The notes under the pieces: model-generated | Database searches by the model: none | Seen by the model: the letters and a program-made list of their open reading frames with translations, nothing else | Told to the model about the DNA's origin: nothing | Program-made: the position numbers and the translations under genes | NCBI RefSeq assembly: GCF_014216315.1 | Contig: NZ_CP045702.1 | Coordinates: 930,001-994,000 of the forward strand | Direction of reading: 5' to 3' | DNA length: 64,000 nt | From: Streptomyces finlayi | GTDB taxonomy: Bacteria; Actinomycetota; Actinomycetes; Streptomycetales; Streptomycetaceae | In this document: positions 32,425 through 41,744 of the stretch, piece by piece | How the letters are laid out: the number at the start of each line of letters is the position of its first letter | Numbering within the stretch: the first letter of the stretch is position 1

Positions 32425-33006
32425 ATGCGCAGCGTGACGTACTCGATGAGCGTCTCACTCGACGGCTACATCGTCGGGCCGGACGGCAGTTTCGACTGGA
32501 CGACGCCTGACGAGGAGGTCTTCCGGTTCTGGATCGACGAGATCCGAGAGGTCGGCGTCCACCTGCTGGGGCGGCGGCTGTACGAGACGATGCTGTACTG
32601 GGAGACCGCCGACCAGGATCCCTCGCTCGACGACGCGATACGGGAGTGGACCGCGCTCTGGAAGCCGCTCCCGAAGGTGGTGTTCTCCACCACGCTGTCG
32701 GCGGTGCGGGGCAACGCCCACCTGGCCTCCGGTGGCCTGGCAAAGGAGATCGAGCGGTGGCGGGCCGAACCGGGGGAGGGCGACATCGCGATCGGCGGTG
32801 CGACCCTCGCCGCCGAGGCGGCCGCGTCGGGTCTGATCGACGAGTACCGGGTCGTGATCTATCCGGTGCTGGTCGGTGGTGGCATTCCGTACTTTCCCCG
32901 GCACGAGCGCCGGGAGGATCTCGAGCTCGTCGAGACCCGCACCTTCGGTTCGGGAGTCGTCCACCTCCGCTACCGCGTGGCCCGCCAGGGCCTCGGCCCT
33001 CGCTAG
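32425..33006 (+). CDS. Dihydrofolate reductase-like protein (RibD C-terminal type)
   Basis: A 193-residue reductase-fold protein. MSVSLDGYIVGPDGSFDW at the start and LLGRRLYETMLYW are the family pattern. DIAIGGATLAAEAAASGLIDEYRVVIYPVLVGGG (about residues 119-152) is the NADPH-binding C-terminal part. These stand-alone proteins are common in actinobacteria and their substrate is unknown. GGAGG precedes the ATG. Confidence 0.85.
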   Translation: MRSVTYSMSVSLDGYIVGPDGSFDWTTPDEEVFRFWIDEIREVGVHLLGRRLYETMLYWETADQDPSLDDAIREWTALWKPLPKVVFSTTLSAVRGNAHLASGGLAKEIERWRAEPGEGDIAIGGATLAAEAAASGLIDEYRVVIYPVLVGGGIPYFPRHERREDLELVETRTFGSGVVHLRYRVARQGLGPR

Positions 33007-34121
33007 CCGAAGTCGACGAACGAGGCGAAACGGACGTCGTACGCGGTCGCGTCCGTCATCACCTTCATCATCCCGACGGCCTCCTCGGCGATCTCCTCGC
33101 GCTCCGGCCCGTCGAAGCGGCCGAGTGGCTGCACCGTGACCGTGGCGGTGTCCCCGGCCGTGTCCAGCCGCCAGACCGCGGCGAGGAATCCGTCGACGAG
33201 GAGGCTCCCGTACGACTGGTTCCCCTTGCCGTTGCGCCCCTTGTACGCGGGCGGGATGACACGGGAGCGGTCCGCGTGGCCGAGCAGCACGTTGTCGAAC
33301 TCCGGCAGGAAGCGCGGTGGGGCCGGGGCGTCCTGGTCCGGGCGCGGTGCGTCGGGGAGGTCGAAGAGCTCGACACCGTTCTCGTCGCGGAAGGTGAGGA
33401 GCCGGGGCCGCAGCCGTTCGAAGACCTCGCGCAGCCGGGTCAGTCCGGCCCACACCTGCATGTCCTTCACGGAGGCGGGTCCGAAGGCCGCCAGGTAGCG
33501 CAGGACGGTCCCGTCGGGTGCGGGGACCGGCTCCGGCGGGCGGCCGAGCCAGTGCTCGGCGGTCGTCAGCGCGACCTGCCCGCTCCGCCCCCACAGACCG
33601 CGTGGGGTGACCTGGACGAGGGGCAGGCGGCAGCGGGCGGCGACCGCCAGTGCCTGCGGATCGGCGTCCGGCCAGTGGCCGAGGAGAGTCTCGCGCAGTT
33701 CCTTCATCGTGCGCGGCCTCTCCTCGACGAGTTCCTTGCTGATCGTCGCGAGCCGGTCGAGGTCCACGCCGGTGAGGCCGGCCCGGAACGCGGTGAGTTC
33801 ACGTTCGCGGGCGGCCTGGACGAGCGGGCGCAGGGTGAGCGCGTCGTCGGAGGTGTGGGTGTGGATGGTGGAGCGGAGGGTGACGATGCGGACCGTCTCC
33901 CGGGACTCCATCAGCTTCGAGAGACCGGCGGGCCGGAAGCCGTCGAGGCGGGCGTGGAGCTGGAAGTACGGGGGCTTGGTGTTCTGTGCCTGGAGCCCCA
34001 GGAGGTGTGCGACCGCCTCCTTCGCCGGCATGGCGCTGCGGCTCAGGAGCAACTGGCGTTCCAGGGTCGCGCGGTTGAGTGCACGGATGGAGAGCACGGG
34101 AGCGTTCGTCTTCGCGGCCAT
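33003..34121 (-). CDS. HTH_42 DNA glycosylase-like protein with QxQ motif
   Basis: A 372-residue protein of the winged-helix HTH_42 superfamily, which includes AlkZ and YcaQ. The N-terminal LLGLQAQNTKPPYFQLHARL (about residues 41-60) carries a Q-A-Q motif. In this superfamily QxQ is the AlkZ-type catalytic motif, while YcaQ proteins have QxD. Later segments (RIVTLRSTIHTHTSDD; RFLPEFDNVLLGHADRSRVIP; GSLLVDGFLAAVWR) follow the family order. It is convergent with the preceding gene by a four-base overlap. It may repair alkylated or crosslinked bases, but the lesion is unknown. Confidence 0.8.
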   Translation of the reverse strand: MAAKTNAPVLSIRALNRATLERQLLLSRSAMPAKEAVAHLLGLQAQNTKPPYFQLHARLDGFRPAGLSKLMESRETVRIVTLRSTIHTHTSDDALTLRPLVQAARERELTAFRAGLTGVDLDRLATISKELVEERPRTMKELRETLLGHWPDADPQALAVAARCRLPLVQVTPRGLWGRSGQVALTTAEHWLGRPPEPVPAPDGTVLRYLAAFGPASVKDMQVWAGLTRLREVFERLRPRLLTFRDENGVELFDLPDAPRPDQDAPAPPRFLPEFDNVLLGHADRSRVIPPAYKGRNGKGNQSYGSLLVDGFLAAVWRLDTAGDTATVTVQPLGRFDGPEREEIAEEAVGMMKVMTDATAYDVRFASFVDFG

Positions 34122-34198
34122 GCGCGGCACGGTACGCGGAGTTGCGGACACCCTCCGTCCGCAATTCGCCATCCGCATGCGTCACGGGCGTACCGGGG

Positions 34199-35284
34199 TC
34201 AGGGACGTCCTCGCCCCGGAATCTCCTCGGCCGGCGGTACGGGTCCCGGTGCGGTGCCGTCGCCGAACGGGCTGCCGCCCAGCTCCTCCCGGTGGTGCGG
34301 GGTGAGCCAGCCGGACAGGTCGGGGCCCAGGGGCACGATGCCGGTGGGGTTGATGCCGGTGTGCACCCGGTAGTAGTGCTGCTTGATATGGCCGAAGTCG
34401 ACCGTGTCGCCGAATCCGGGTGTCTGGTAGAGGTCGCGGACGTAGGCCCACAGGACAGGGTCCTCGGCGAGCTTGGAGCGGTTGCATTTGAAGTGGCCGT
34501 GGTAGACGGCGTCGAAGCGCACCAGTGTGGTGAACAGCCGGATGTCCGCCTCGGTGATGGTCTCGCCGACCAGGTAGCGCCGGTCCGTGAGGCGCTCCGA
34601 CACGAGGCCGAGGCGGCGGAACACGTCGGTGTACGCGGCGTCGTACTCCTCCTGGCCGCTGGCGAACCCGGCCCGGTAGACACCGTTGTTGACGTCCCTG
34701 TAGATGCCCTCCATGACCTCGTCGATCTCCTCGCGGAGCGCTTCGGGGTAGAGGTCGGGGGCGCCTTCCCTGTGCAGTGCGGACCACTCGGTGGCGAAGT
34801 CCAGGGTGATCTGCTGGTAGTCGTTGGTGACGAGCCGCCCGCTCGGTACGTCGACGATCGCGGGGACGCTGACCCCGCCGGGGTAGTCGCGCTCCCGCGC
34901 GTCGTACGCCTCGCTCAGGAAGCGGATGCCGAGGACCGGGTCCTTGCCGTCCTCGTCCAGGGTGAAGCGCCAGCTGCGGTCGTCCTGGATGGGGTCGGCG
35001 ACAGCGAGCGACACGGCCTTCTCCAAGCCCAGGAGGCGTCGTGACACCAGGGCGCGGCTCGCCCAGGGGCAGGCGCGGCTGACGACCAGCCGGTAGCGCC
35101 CCGCCTCCACCGGCCAGCCGTCGCGGCCGTCGGCCGTGATGCGGTCCGCGAAGTGACTGCGGGACCGTTTGAAGGGCTTGTGGCCGTACGAGGTGTTCCC
35201 GTCGGACCCCTGCCCGCCGGAGCCCTGACCTCCGGAGCCCTGGGAGCCCTCGGAGGACTCGGACCGGCTCGTCTCGTCGTTCAT
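34199..35284 (-). CDS. Glutathionyl-hydroquinone reductase family (ECM4/YqjG)
   Basis: A 361-residue xi-class glutathione transferase. The catalytic cysteine is in RACPWASRALVSRRLLGLE (about residues 67-85), and DYPGGVSVPAIVDVPSGRLVTNDYQQI follows. The C-terminal helical domain includes YLVGETITEADIRLFTTLVRFDAVYHGHFKCN. A glycine/serine-rich tract (QGSGGQGSGGQGSDG) precedes the fold. Actinomycetes usually lack glutathione and use mycothiol, so the physiological thiol is open. Its ATG overlaps the stop of the upstream transporter (ATGA), so both are probably one quinone or xenobiotic defence unit. Confidence 0.88.
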   Translation of the reverse strand: MNDETSRSESSEGSQGSGGQGSGGQGSDGNTSYGHKPFKRSRSHFADRITADGRDGWPVEAGRYRLVVSRACPWASRALVSRRLLGLEKAVSLAVADPIQDDRSWRFTLDEDGKDPVLGIRFLSEAYDARERDYPGGVSVPAIVDVPSGRLVTNDYQQITLDFATEWSALHREGAPDLYPEALREEIDEVMEGIYRDVNNGVYRAGFASGQEEYDAAYTDVFRRLGLVSERLTDRRYLVGETITEADIRLFTTLVRFDAVYHGHFKCNRSKLAEDPVLWAYVRDLYQTPGFGDTVDFGHIKQHYYRVHTGINPTGIVPLGPDLSGWLTPHHREELGGSPFGDGTAPGPVPPAEEIPGRGRP

Positions 35285-36789
35285 GCGTCGGTTCTCCCTG
35301 GGTCGGCGGACTCCTGCGTACGATTCCTGCCCCGTCGGGTGGCCCGCACATCGGCGACGGCGACGAGCAGACCCGCGAGGACGAAGGCGACCGAGACGAG
35401 AAGCCCGTGATCGTAGGCGGTGGCCCAGCCGTCGGGCCCCACCTGGGCGAAGAACACCGCGCCGACAGCGGCGATGCCGATCGCGGACCCGACGCGCTGT
35501 CCGGTCTGAAGGGTGCCCCCGGCACTGCCCGCGCCGGCCACCGGCACCTCGGAGAGGGTGAGGGTCTGGTTGGGCGCGATGACCAGGCCGCTGCCGAGAC
35601 CGGCCAGCAGCAGGGGGGCGGCCATGGCCCATCCCGCGTTCGTCCCGGGTACCAGGTTCACGGCGAGTGCCGTAAGGGCGAGTCCGGCCGTCACCATCGT
35701 GAGGCCGACGACGACGAGGGGCCGTCCGAAGCGGCCGACCAGCCGGCCGCCGATGCTCGCGGTGAGGCCCGAGCCCAGGGCGAACGGGGTGACGGCGAGG
35801 CCCGCCTGAAGGGCGGTGTAGTGCTGGCCCGACTGGAGGTAGAGCGTGGTGACGAAGAAGATCGACGTGAATCCCGCGAAGTACAGCAGGATCAGCAGAC
35901 AGCCGAGCCAGTAGGACCGCAGGCGGAACAGCGCGAGATTCAGGACCGGCTGCGTGAACCGGGCGGCGCACCGGGACTCCCAGCGGACGAACACGGCGAG
36001 GAGCGCCGCGGACAGGATCAGCAGCAGCCATTTCCTGTGGCCCGGCCACTGCTGGGCCTGCACGAAGGGCAGCAGCATGGCCAGTACGCCCGCGCCGAGC
36101 AGGAGGACGCCGACCGGGTCGAGGTCGCGGGCCCGCACGGGGGCCGCCGACGGGGTGTCCGGGAGCAGCCGTCTGGCGAGCAGGAGGCACACGACGCCGA
36201 GCGGCAGGTTGACGTAGAACACCCACCGCCAGCCCTCGGCCGCTCCGGCCACCTGGATCAGCAGGCCGCCGAGCAGCGGGCCGACCGTCGTCGAGATGCC
36301 GACCACGGTGCCGAACATGCCGAAGGCCCGGCCGCGCTCCCCGCCGGAGAACATCTGCTGGATGAGCGCGGAGATCTGCGGGGAGATCAGCCCGCCCGCG
36401 AGCCCCTGGACCAGGCGTGCGATCACCAGCCAGAGGCTGGACTGGGCGGCGCCGCAGGCGGCGGACGCGAGGGTGAACAGGGTGAGTCCCGCCATGAACA
36501 CCGCCCGCCGTCCCCGAGCGTCGCCGAGGCGGCCCGCGGGAATGAGGAAGAGGCCGAACGCCAGGGCGTAGCCGGACAGCACCCACTGGAGATCGGACTC
36601 GGTCGTGTCGAGGCCCTCCCTGATGGACGGCAGCGCCACATTGACGATGGAGACGTCCAGCAGGGTCATGAATCCGGCCACCAGGCAGACGCCCAGCGCC
36701 TTCCAGCGGCGGGGGTCGGGAACACCGGAACCGGGAGTATCCGCACCGGGTCGGGAGCTTTTCCCCGGGTGCGCCGCGCTCTCTGCCAT
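35281..36789 (-). CDS. MFS efflux transporter, DHA2 (14-TM) type
   Basis: A 502-residue proton-driven exporter with about 14 membrane spans. Family motifs include LDVSIVNVALPSI (D1 helix), LGDARGRRAVFMAG (motif A) and RLVQGLAGGLISPQ (motif B). WRWVFYVNLPLGVV (motif C region) follows. The ATG at 36789 is preferred to one at 36861. Overlap with the reductase gene suggests that quinone-like or drug substrates are modified and exported. The upstream end lies 10 bp from a 168-bp inverted-repeat element that may separate it from its ancestral promoter. Confidence 0.86.
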   Translation of the reverse strand: MAESAAHPGKSSRPGADTPGSGVPDPRRWKALGVCLVAGFMTLLDVSIVNVALPSIREGLDTTESDLQWVLSGYALAFGLFLIPAGRLGDARGRRAVFMAGLTLFTLASAACGAAQSSLWLVIARLVQGLAGGLISPQISALIQQMFSGGERGRAFGMFGTVVGISTTVGPLLGGLLIQVAGAAEGWRWVFYVNLPLGVVCLLLARRLLPDTPSAAPVRARDLDPVGVLLLGAGVLAMLLPFVQAQQWPGHRKWLLLILSAALLAVFVRWESRCAARFTQPVLNLALFRLRSYWLGCLLILLYFAGFTSIFFVTTLYLQSGQHYTALQAGLAVTPFALGSGLTASIGGRLVGRFGRPLVVVGLTMVTAGLALTALAVNLVPGTNAGWAMAAPLLLAGLGSGLVIAPNQTLTLSEVPVAGAGSAGGTLQTGQRVGSAIGIAAVGAVFFAQVGPDGWATAYDHGLLVSVAFVLAGLLVAVADVRATRRGRNRTQESADPGRTDA

Positions 36790-36798
36790 GTCTCGCAC

Positions 36799-36966
36799 CC
36801 TAGGTCCTGTCTGGAGTTCCAGCGCGGGAGAAGGAGTGGCGTCCGGTGCCGTCGAATCCAAGGCGGAGGAGGGAGCGATGGCGGAGCCCTCGCGACTGAC
36901 GACAACGCCGGAGGCGGCGGTGCCGGACGCCGCGACGCCGCGGGGGAACTCCAGACAGGACCTAGG
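36799..36966. mobile_element. MITE-like element with 22-bp perfect inverted repeats
   Basis: A 168-bp interval whose ends are perfect 22-bp inverted repeats (36799-36820 and 36945-36966), beginning CCTAGGTCCTGTCTGG. A CTAG sits at each end and could be part of a target duplication. The interior of 124 bp has no convincing gene. This size and form fit a miniature inverted-repeat element mobilised by an IS with GTCCTGTC-type ends, but it could also be a long-loop hairpin. Confidence 0.6.
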
Positions 36967-37120
36967 GACCGGGCGCCTGTCGGGCGGCTCCTGGTACGCG
37001 CGTCCGGGCCTCCTGGGCGTCGGACACTCCTACGATGCGCGGAATTAACCTCTGATGCCTTGTCACGCTCGGTCTACGCGCATAGCTTTTGCTCTCACTA
37101 CCTAGTTGGGGGCTCCACAC

Positions 37121-39526
37121 GTGCACATATCCAGACACGGTTCCGCTCTGCTTGCGGGCGCCGTCGCCGTCACCCTCTCCGTGACCGCTCTGCCTGCCGC
37201 CTTCGCGGCCCCGTCCCCGACCGCCGTGATCTCCGAGGTCTACGGCGGCGGCGGCAACTCGGGCGCGACACTCACGCGCGACTTCATCGAGCTGGCCAAC
37301 GCCGGGTCCGCCACGTACGGCCTCGCGGGCTTCAGCGTGCAGTACCTTCCGGCCAGTCCGTCCGCCGGTTCCCTGTGGCAGGTCTCCGCGCTCACCGGGT
37401 CCATCGCTCCCGGCGGCCGCCACCTCGTCGCCCAGGCCGCCGGTACGGGCGGCACCGTGGCGCTGCCGACGGCGGACGCGACCGGCACGGTCGCGATGTC
37501 CGCATCCGGCGGCTCCGTCGCACTCGTCTCCGGAACCACTCCCCTGACGTGCAAGACGGCTGCCGACTGCGCCGTCGACACCAGGATCGTGGACCTCGTC
37601 GGCTACGGCTCCGCCGTCGTGCGCGAGGGCAGCCCCGTGACCGGTGCCTCAGCCTCCGCCTCCGTGGCGCGCGGCGCGGCCCTCGCCGACACCGACGACA
37701 ACGCCGCCGACCTCTCGGCCGGCACGCCCACCCCGGTCAACTCCGCCGGTGAGTCGTCCGGCGGCACGGGCCCCGGCCCCGGCGACCCCGGCAACCCGAC
37801 CGAGCCCGGCACCGTCCGGGTGCACGACATCCAGGGCGCGACCCGGCTGTCGCCGCTCGCAGGACAGTCGGTGTCCGCCGTCCCGGGCGTCGTCACCGCC
37901 GTACGGACCTCCGGTTCGCGTGGCTTCTGGATCCAGGACACCGCTCCGGACGCCGACGCACGCACCGGCGAGGGGCTGTTCGTCTACACCGGGAGCTCCG
38001 CGCCCACCGTCGCCGTGGGCGACTCGGTGCTGGTCAGCGGAAAGGTCGCCGAGTACTACCCGGCCGCCACCGCCCAGTCCCTCACCCAGCTCACCGCCCC
38101 GAAGACCACCGTGCTGTCCTCGGGCAACGCGCTGCCCGAGGCGGTCGTCCTCGACGCGGCCTCCGTGCCGGGCGCCTACGCCCCCACGGCGAACGGCGGC
38201 TCGATCGAGGCGCTGCCGCTCGACCCGACGGCGTACGCCCTCGACCTGTACGAGTCGCTCGAAGGCACACGCGTGCGTATCGCCGACACCCGTATCACCG
38301 GGGCGACCACCCGGTACAACGAGATCTGGGTGACGGTCAAGCCCCAGGAGCAGCCGACGGCGCGCGGCGGAACGCTCTACGCCTCGTACGCCGACCAGAA
38401 CACCGGCCGCATCAAGGTGCTGTCGCTCGACGCCGCCCGGCCCATCCCGGTCGCGGACGTCGGTGACGTGCTGTCCGGCACCACCACCGGTGTCATGGAC
38501 TACGCGTCCTTCGGCGGCTACAACCTCCAGGCCACCGAGCTCGGCACGCTCACCGACAACGGCCTGCGGCGCGAGGTCACCCGCCCGCAGCGCGGCAACG
38601 AGCTGGCCGTCGCCACGTACAACGTGGAGAACCTGGACGCGCTCGACGACCAGGCGAAGTTCGACACGCTCGCCGCGGGTGTCGCCGTCAACCTGTCCTC
38701 GCCCGACATCCTGTCGCTGGAGGAGATCCAGGACGACAACGGCGCGGTGAAGGACGGCACGGTCGGTTCCGAGGCGACGCTGAAGCGGTTCACCGACGCG
38801 ATCGTCGCGGCGGGCGGCCCGCAGTACGCGTGGCGTTACGTCGCCCCCGAGGACGGCCAGGACGGTGGCGAGCCGGGTGGCAACATCCGTAACGTCTTCC
38901 TCTTCAACCCGGAGCGCGTCAGCTTCGTGGACCGTGCGGGCGGTGACGCGACCACCCCGGTGTCCGTGGTGGACACGAAGAAGGGTGCCACGCTCTCGGT
39001 GTCACCCGGGCGGATCACCCCGACGAGCAGTGCGTGGGAGGACAGTCGCAAGCCGCTGGTGGGCGAGTTCCGCTTCCACGGCAAGCCGGTCTTCGTCATC
39101 GCCAACCACTTCACGTCCAAGGGCGGCGACCAGCCCCTGCACGGCCGCAACCAGGAGCCGGTGCGCAGCTCGGAGACCAAGCGGGTGCAGCAGGCCGCCG
39201 AGGTCAACACCTTCGTCAAGTCACTGCTCTCGGCGGACAAGTCGGCGCGTGTGGTGACCCTCGGGGACCTCAACGACTTCGCGTTCTCGACGACGATGGA
39301 CACGCTGACGGACGGCGGGGTGCTCAGTCCGCTCATCACGACGCTGCCCGCGAGCGAGCAGTACAGCTATGTGTTCGACGGCAACTCGCAGACGCTGGAC
39401 CACATTCTGACCAGCCCTGCCGTGACCCGCTTCGACTACGACGTGGTGCACATCAACGCCGAGTTCGCCGACCAGGCGAGCGACCACGACCCGCAGATCG
39501 TCCGGATGCAGGTCAACAAGCGCTGA
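37121..39526 (+). CDS. Secreted nuclease, LTD and EEP domains (ExeM/NucH-like)
   Basis: An 801-residue exported protein. The signal peptide is about residues 1-29 (GSALLAGAVAVTLSVTALPAAFA, then APSP). A lamin-tail domain follows (VISEVYGGGGNSGATLTRDFIELAN). An OB-fold nucleic-acid-binding segment (about 250-460, SAVPGVVTAVRTSGSRGFWIQDT) is next. The rest is an endonuclease/exonuclease/phosphatase domain with ATYNVENLDALDD, LSLEEIQDDNG, FVIANHFTSKGGD, TLGDLNDF and ASDHDPQIV. It likely degrades extracellular DNA for nutrients. The GTG start has GGGGG upstream. Confidence 0.9.
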   Translation: MHISRHGSALLAGAVAVTLSVTALPAAFAAPSPTAVISEVYGGGGNSGATLTRDFIELANAGSATYGLAGFSVQYLPASPSAGSLWQVSALTGSIAPGGRHLVAQAAGTGGTVALPTADATGTVAMSASGGSVALVSGTTPLTCKTAADCAVDTRIVDLVGYGSAVVREGSPVTGASASASVARGAALADTDDNAADLSAGTPTPVNSAGESSGGTGPGPGDPGNPTEPGTVRVHDIQGATRLSPLAGQSVSAVPGVVTAVRTSGSRGFWIQDTAPDADARTGEGLFVYTGSSAPTVAVGDSVLVSGKVAEYYPAATAQSLTQLTAPKTTVLSSGNALPEAVVLDAASVPGAYAPTANGGSIEALPLDPTAYALDLYESLEGTRVRIADTRITGATTRYNEIWVTVKPQEQPTARGGTLYASYADQNTGRIKVLSLDAARPIPVADVGDVLSGTTTGVMDYASFGGYNLQATELGTLTDNGLRREVTRPQRGNELAVATYNVENLDALDDQAKFDTLAAGVAVNLSSPDILSLEEIQDDNGAVKDGTVGSEATLKRFTDAIVAAGGPQYAWRYVAPEDGQDGGEPGGNIRNVFLFNPERVSFVDRAGGDATTPVSVVDTKKGATLSVSPGRITPTSSAWEDSRKPLVGEFRFHGKPVFVIANHFTSKGGDQPLHGRNQEPVRSSETKRVQQAAEVNTFVKSLLSADKSARVVTLGDLNDFAFSTTMDTLTDGGVLSPLITTLPASEQYSYVFDGNSQTLDHILTSPAVTRFDYDVVHINAEFADQASDHDPQIVRMQVNKR

Positions 39527-39537
39527 CCGCGCCCCGG

Positions 39538-40458
39538 TCACCGGGCCGTGGGCGACACCACCACGTCGCGCACGGCCCGGTCCTGGTGCGGAAGTGCCGC
39601 CGGGCGCGCCCGTTCGAGGGGCTGGTCGGTGAAGAACCGGGTGACGAGTCCGGCGACCTCGTCGGGCCGCTCCAGGACCACCCAGTGGTCGGACCGGTCG
39701 ATCGTGACGAAGCGGCTGCCCTCGATCGTCCCGGCGAACGCCCGCTGCCGTTCGGGCGAGGTCACCGTGTCGTGCTCCCCCGCGAAGACCAGGGCGGGCA
39801 CCCCGGACAGCCCGCCGGAGAAGTCGGGCAGGTCCCCCAGAGCCCGGCGCAGCGTGTCCATGGCGTGCGGAGAGTGGGCCAGCGCGTGCAGGAAGGAACG
39901 CCGGACGTAGCGCCTGGCCAGCTCCCTGCGGTGGACGGTGCGCTCGGGATCGAGGCACATCAGACCGTCGGCCGCGAGCCTCGCGAACCCTTCCGTGTCC
40001 CCCTCTGCCAGCCGCTCCTGGGCCTGCCGCCAGTACCGGATCCGGTCCTCCCCGACATGCGCGGGCACCCCACCGAGCACCAGCCTCGCGATGCGGCCCG
40101 GGTTGCGCCGCGCGCACCCGAAGGCGATCGCCGCGCCGTACGAGAAGCCGAAGAGGTTCACCCTCGGCACGCCCAGGCTGTCGATGATGCCCGTCACCGC
40201 GTCGATCACGGTGTCGGCCGCGGGTCCGGGCGGCAGCGGGTCCGCCGTCCCCATGCCGGGCAGGTCGGCGGTCACGACATCGGCGAAGGGGCCCAGGTGG
40301 TCGTCCATCTGCGGCCAGCCGAACATGCCCTGGAGCGCCCCTCCCAGCACGATGACGGGTTCGGTGCCCGGTCCGCCATCCGTAGTGGTGCGCGGCAGGA
40401 CGCGACAGCCGTAACGGAGCCCGTTCACCGACAGGGTCCGGATGATCTCCTCGGACAT
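39538..40458 (-). CDS. Alpha/beta hydrolase
   Basis: A 306-residue serine hydrolase. The nucleophile elbow is GFSYGAA (serine about residue 108), the oxyanion region is VIVLGGALQGMFGW, and the catalytic acid and histidine are in FAGEHDTVTSPE and DRSDHWVVLERPDE. It follows a ketosynthase by 17 bp on the same strand with GGAGGAACCACC as ribosome site. It is probably an acyl-ACP or acyl-CoA thioesterase or an acyltransferase-like partner of that operon. Confidence 0.86.
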   Translation of the reverse strand: MSEEIIRTLSVNGLRYGCRVLPRTTTDGGPGTEPVIVLGGALQGMFGWPQMDDHLGPFADVVTADLPGMGTADPLPPGPAADTVIDAVTGIIDSLGVPRVNLFGFSYGAAIAFGCARRNPGRIARLVLGGVPAHVGEDRIRYWRQAQERLAEGDTEGFARLAADGLMCLDPERTVHRRELARRYVRRSFLHALAHSPHAMDTLRRALGDLPDFSGGLSGVPALVFAGEHDTVTSPERQRAFAGTIEGSRFVTIDRSDHWVVLERPDEVAGLVTRFFTDQPLERARPAALPHQDRAVRDVVVSPTAR

Positions 40459-40475
40459 GGTGGTGGTTCCTCCGG

Positions 40476-41744
40476 TCACTTGGTGAGCACGAGCGCCGCG
40501 TTGTGGCCGCCGAAGCCGAGCGAGGTCTTGACCGCGTGGTCGAAGGCGGCGGGCCTGGCCTCCTTGCTCACCACCTCGACGGGAATCCCGGGATCTGGGG
40601 CGTCCAGATTGCCGGTGGGCGGCACCAGTTGACGCTGGAGGGCGAGAACGGTCAGCGCGGTCTCGATGCCGCCCGCCGCGCCGAGTGTGTGCCCGGTCCT
40701 GGCCTTGGTGGAGGTGACGAGAGGGCGGTCGCCGAGCACCCGGTGGAGCATGGTCGCCTCGATGAGGTCGTTGGCCACGGTCGAGGTGCCGTGGGCGTTG
40801 ACGTGGCCGATGTCGCCCGCTCCCACCCCCGCGTCCGCGAGGGCGGTGCGCAGCGCCCGCTCGATACCGAGGCCGTCCGGGTCGGGGGCGACGGCGGAGT
40901 GTGCGTCGCTGGACGCCCCGTAACCGGCGACGTGCGCACGGACGACGGCGCCGCGGGCGCGGGCGTGCTCGGGGTGCTCCATGACGAGGAGCCCGGCGCC
41001 CTCGCCGACGACGAAGCCGTCGCGGTGGGTGTCGAACGGGCGGCAGGCCGCGCCCGGGTCGTCGCGGCGGGTGGAGACGGCCTTCATCTGGCAGGCGCTG
41101 GCGATCAGCAGCCGGGAGCAGACCGATTCCGCGCCGCCCGCGACCACGATGTCGCAGGCCCCCGAGCGGAGCATCTGGTGGGCGGTGCCGATGGCGACGG
41201 TGCCGGATGAGCAGGCCGTGGAGACGGCCTGGCTCGGCCCGTGCACACCGAGGTCCATGGCGACGCTGCTCGCGGCGCCGTTCACGACGGTGAGCGGGGC
41301 AAGCTTCGGGGAGACCCGCCGTGCGCCGCGCTGGGTGAGAGCGGTGTGCTGTTCGTCGTAGAAGGGCAGCCCGCCGTGCGCGGACCCGATGACCACGGCG
41401 ACGCGGCCGCTGTCCCAGACCGAGGGGTCCAGTCCGGCGTCGGCGACGGCCTCGCGTGCGGCGATCACCGCTAGCTGCGCGAAGCGGTCCATCAGCCGCT
41501 GGGCGGCGATGCCCAGCACGGCCCGTGCATCGAGGCCCGGGACGGTGTACATGAAGTCGCAGGGCAGGCCGTCGAGTTCGGGCTGGTGGTGGACGGACGG
41601 CACGGCCGCGGGGTCGCAGACCCCGTGCCAGGCGGCGTCCGCGCCGACGCCTGCGGCGGTGACGAGACCGATGCCGGTGACCGCGGCGGAGAACGGTTCC
41701 AGGGGTGACCTCACCCACGAGGAGGCGGCCCTGCGGGCCGTCAC
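40476..41744 (-). CDS. Beta-ketoacyl-ACP synthase (KAS II/FabF-like)
   Basis: A 422-residue condensing enzyme with the Cys-His-His triad. Cysteine 178 is in QAVSTACSSGTVAIG, and the histidines are in NAHGTSTVANDL and KARTGHTLGAAGG. The C-terminal GFGGHNAALVL is standard. Its GTG overlaps the ACP stop codon (GTGA). The sequence departs from housekeeping FabF at several places (NGAASSVAMDLGVHGP, SVCSRLLIASACQMKAVS), so a special fatty acid or polyketide-like role is likely. No acyltransferase or ketoreductase lies nearby. Confidence 0.88.
   Translation of the reverse strand: MTARRAASSWVRSPLEPFSAAVTGIGLVTAAGVGADAAWHGVCDPAAVPSVHHQPELDGLPCDFMYTVPGLDARAVLGIAAQRLMDRFAQLAVIAAREAVADAGLDPSVWDSGRVAVVIGSAHGGLPFYDEQHTALTQRGARRVSPKLAPLTVVNGAASSVAMDLGVHGPSQAVSTACSSGTVAIGTAHQMLRSGACDIVVAGGAESVCSRLLIASACQMKAVSTRRDDPGAACRPFDTHRDGFVVGEGAGLLVMEHPEHARARGAVVRAHVAGYGASSDAHSAVAPDPDGLGIERALRTALADAGVGAGDIGHVNAHGTSTVANDLIEATMLHRVLGDRPLVTSTKARTGHTLGAAGGIETALTVLALQRQLVPPTGNLDAPDPGIPVEVVSKEARPAAFDHAVKTSLGFGGHNAALVLTK

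Noticed and set aside
35281..36586. Upstream extension of the hydroquinone reductase frame
   Set aside because: This part is out of frame with, but overlaps, the MFS transporter. The real start is the ATG at 35284, overlapping the transporter stop.
40459..41718. Upstream extension of the alpha/beta hydrolase frame
   Set aside because: It overlaps the ketosynthase in another frame and has no domain. The ATG at 40458 with a GGAGGAA site is the start.
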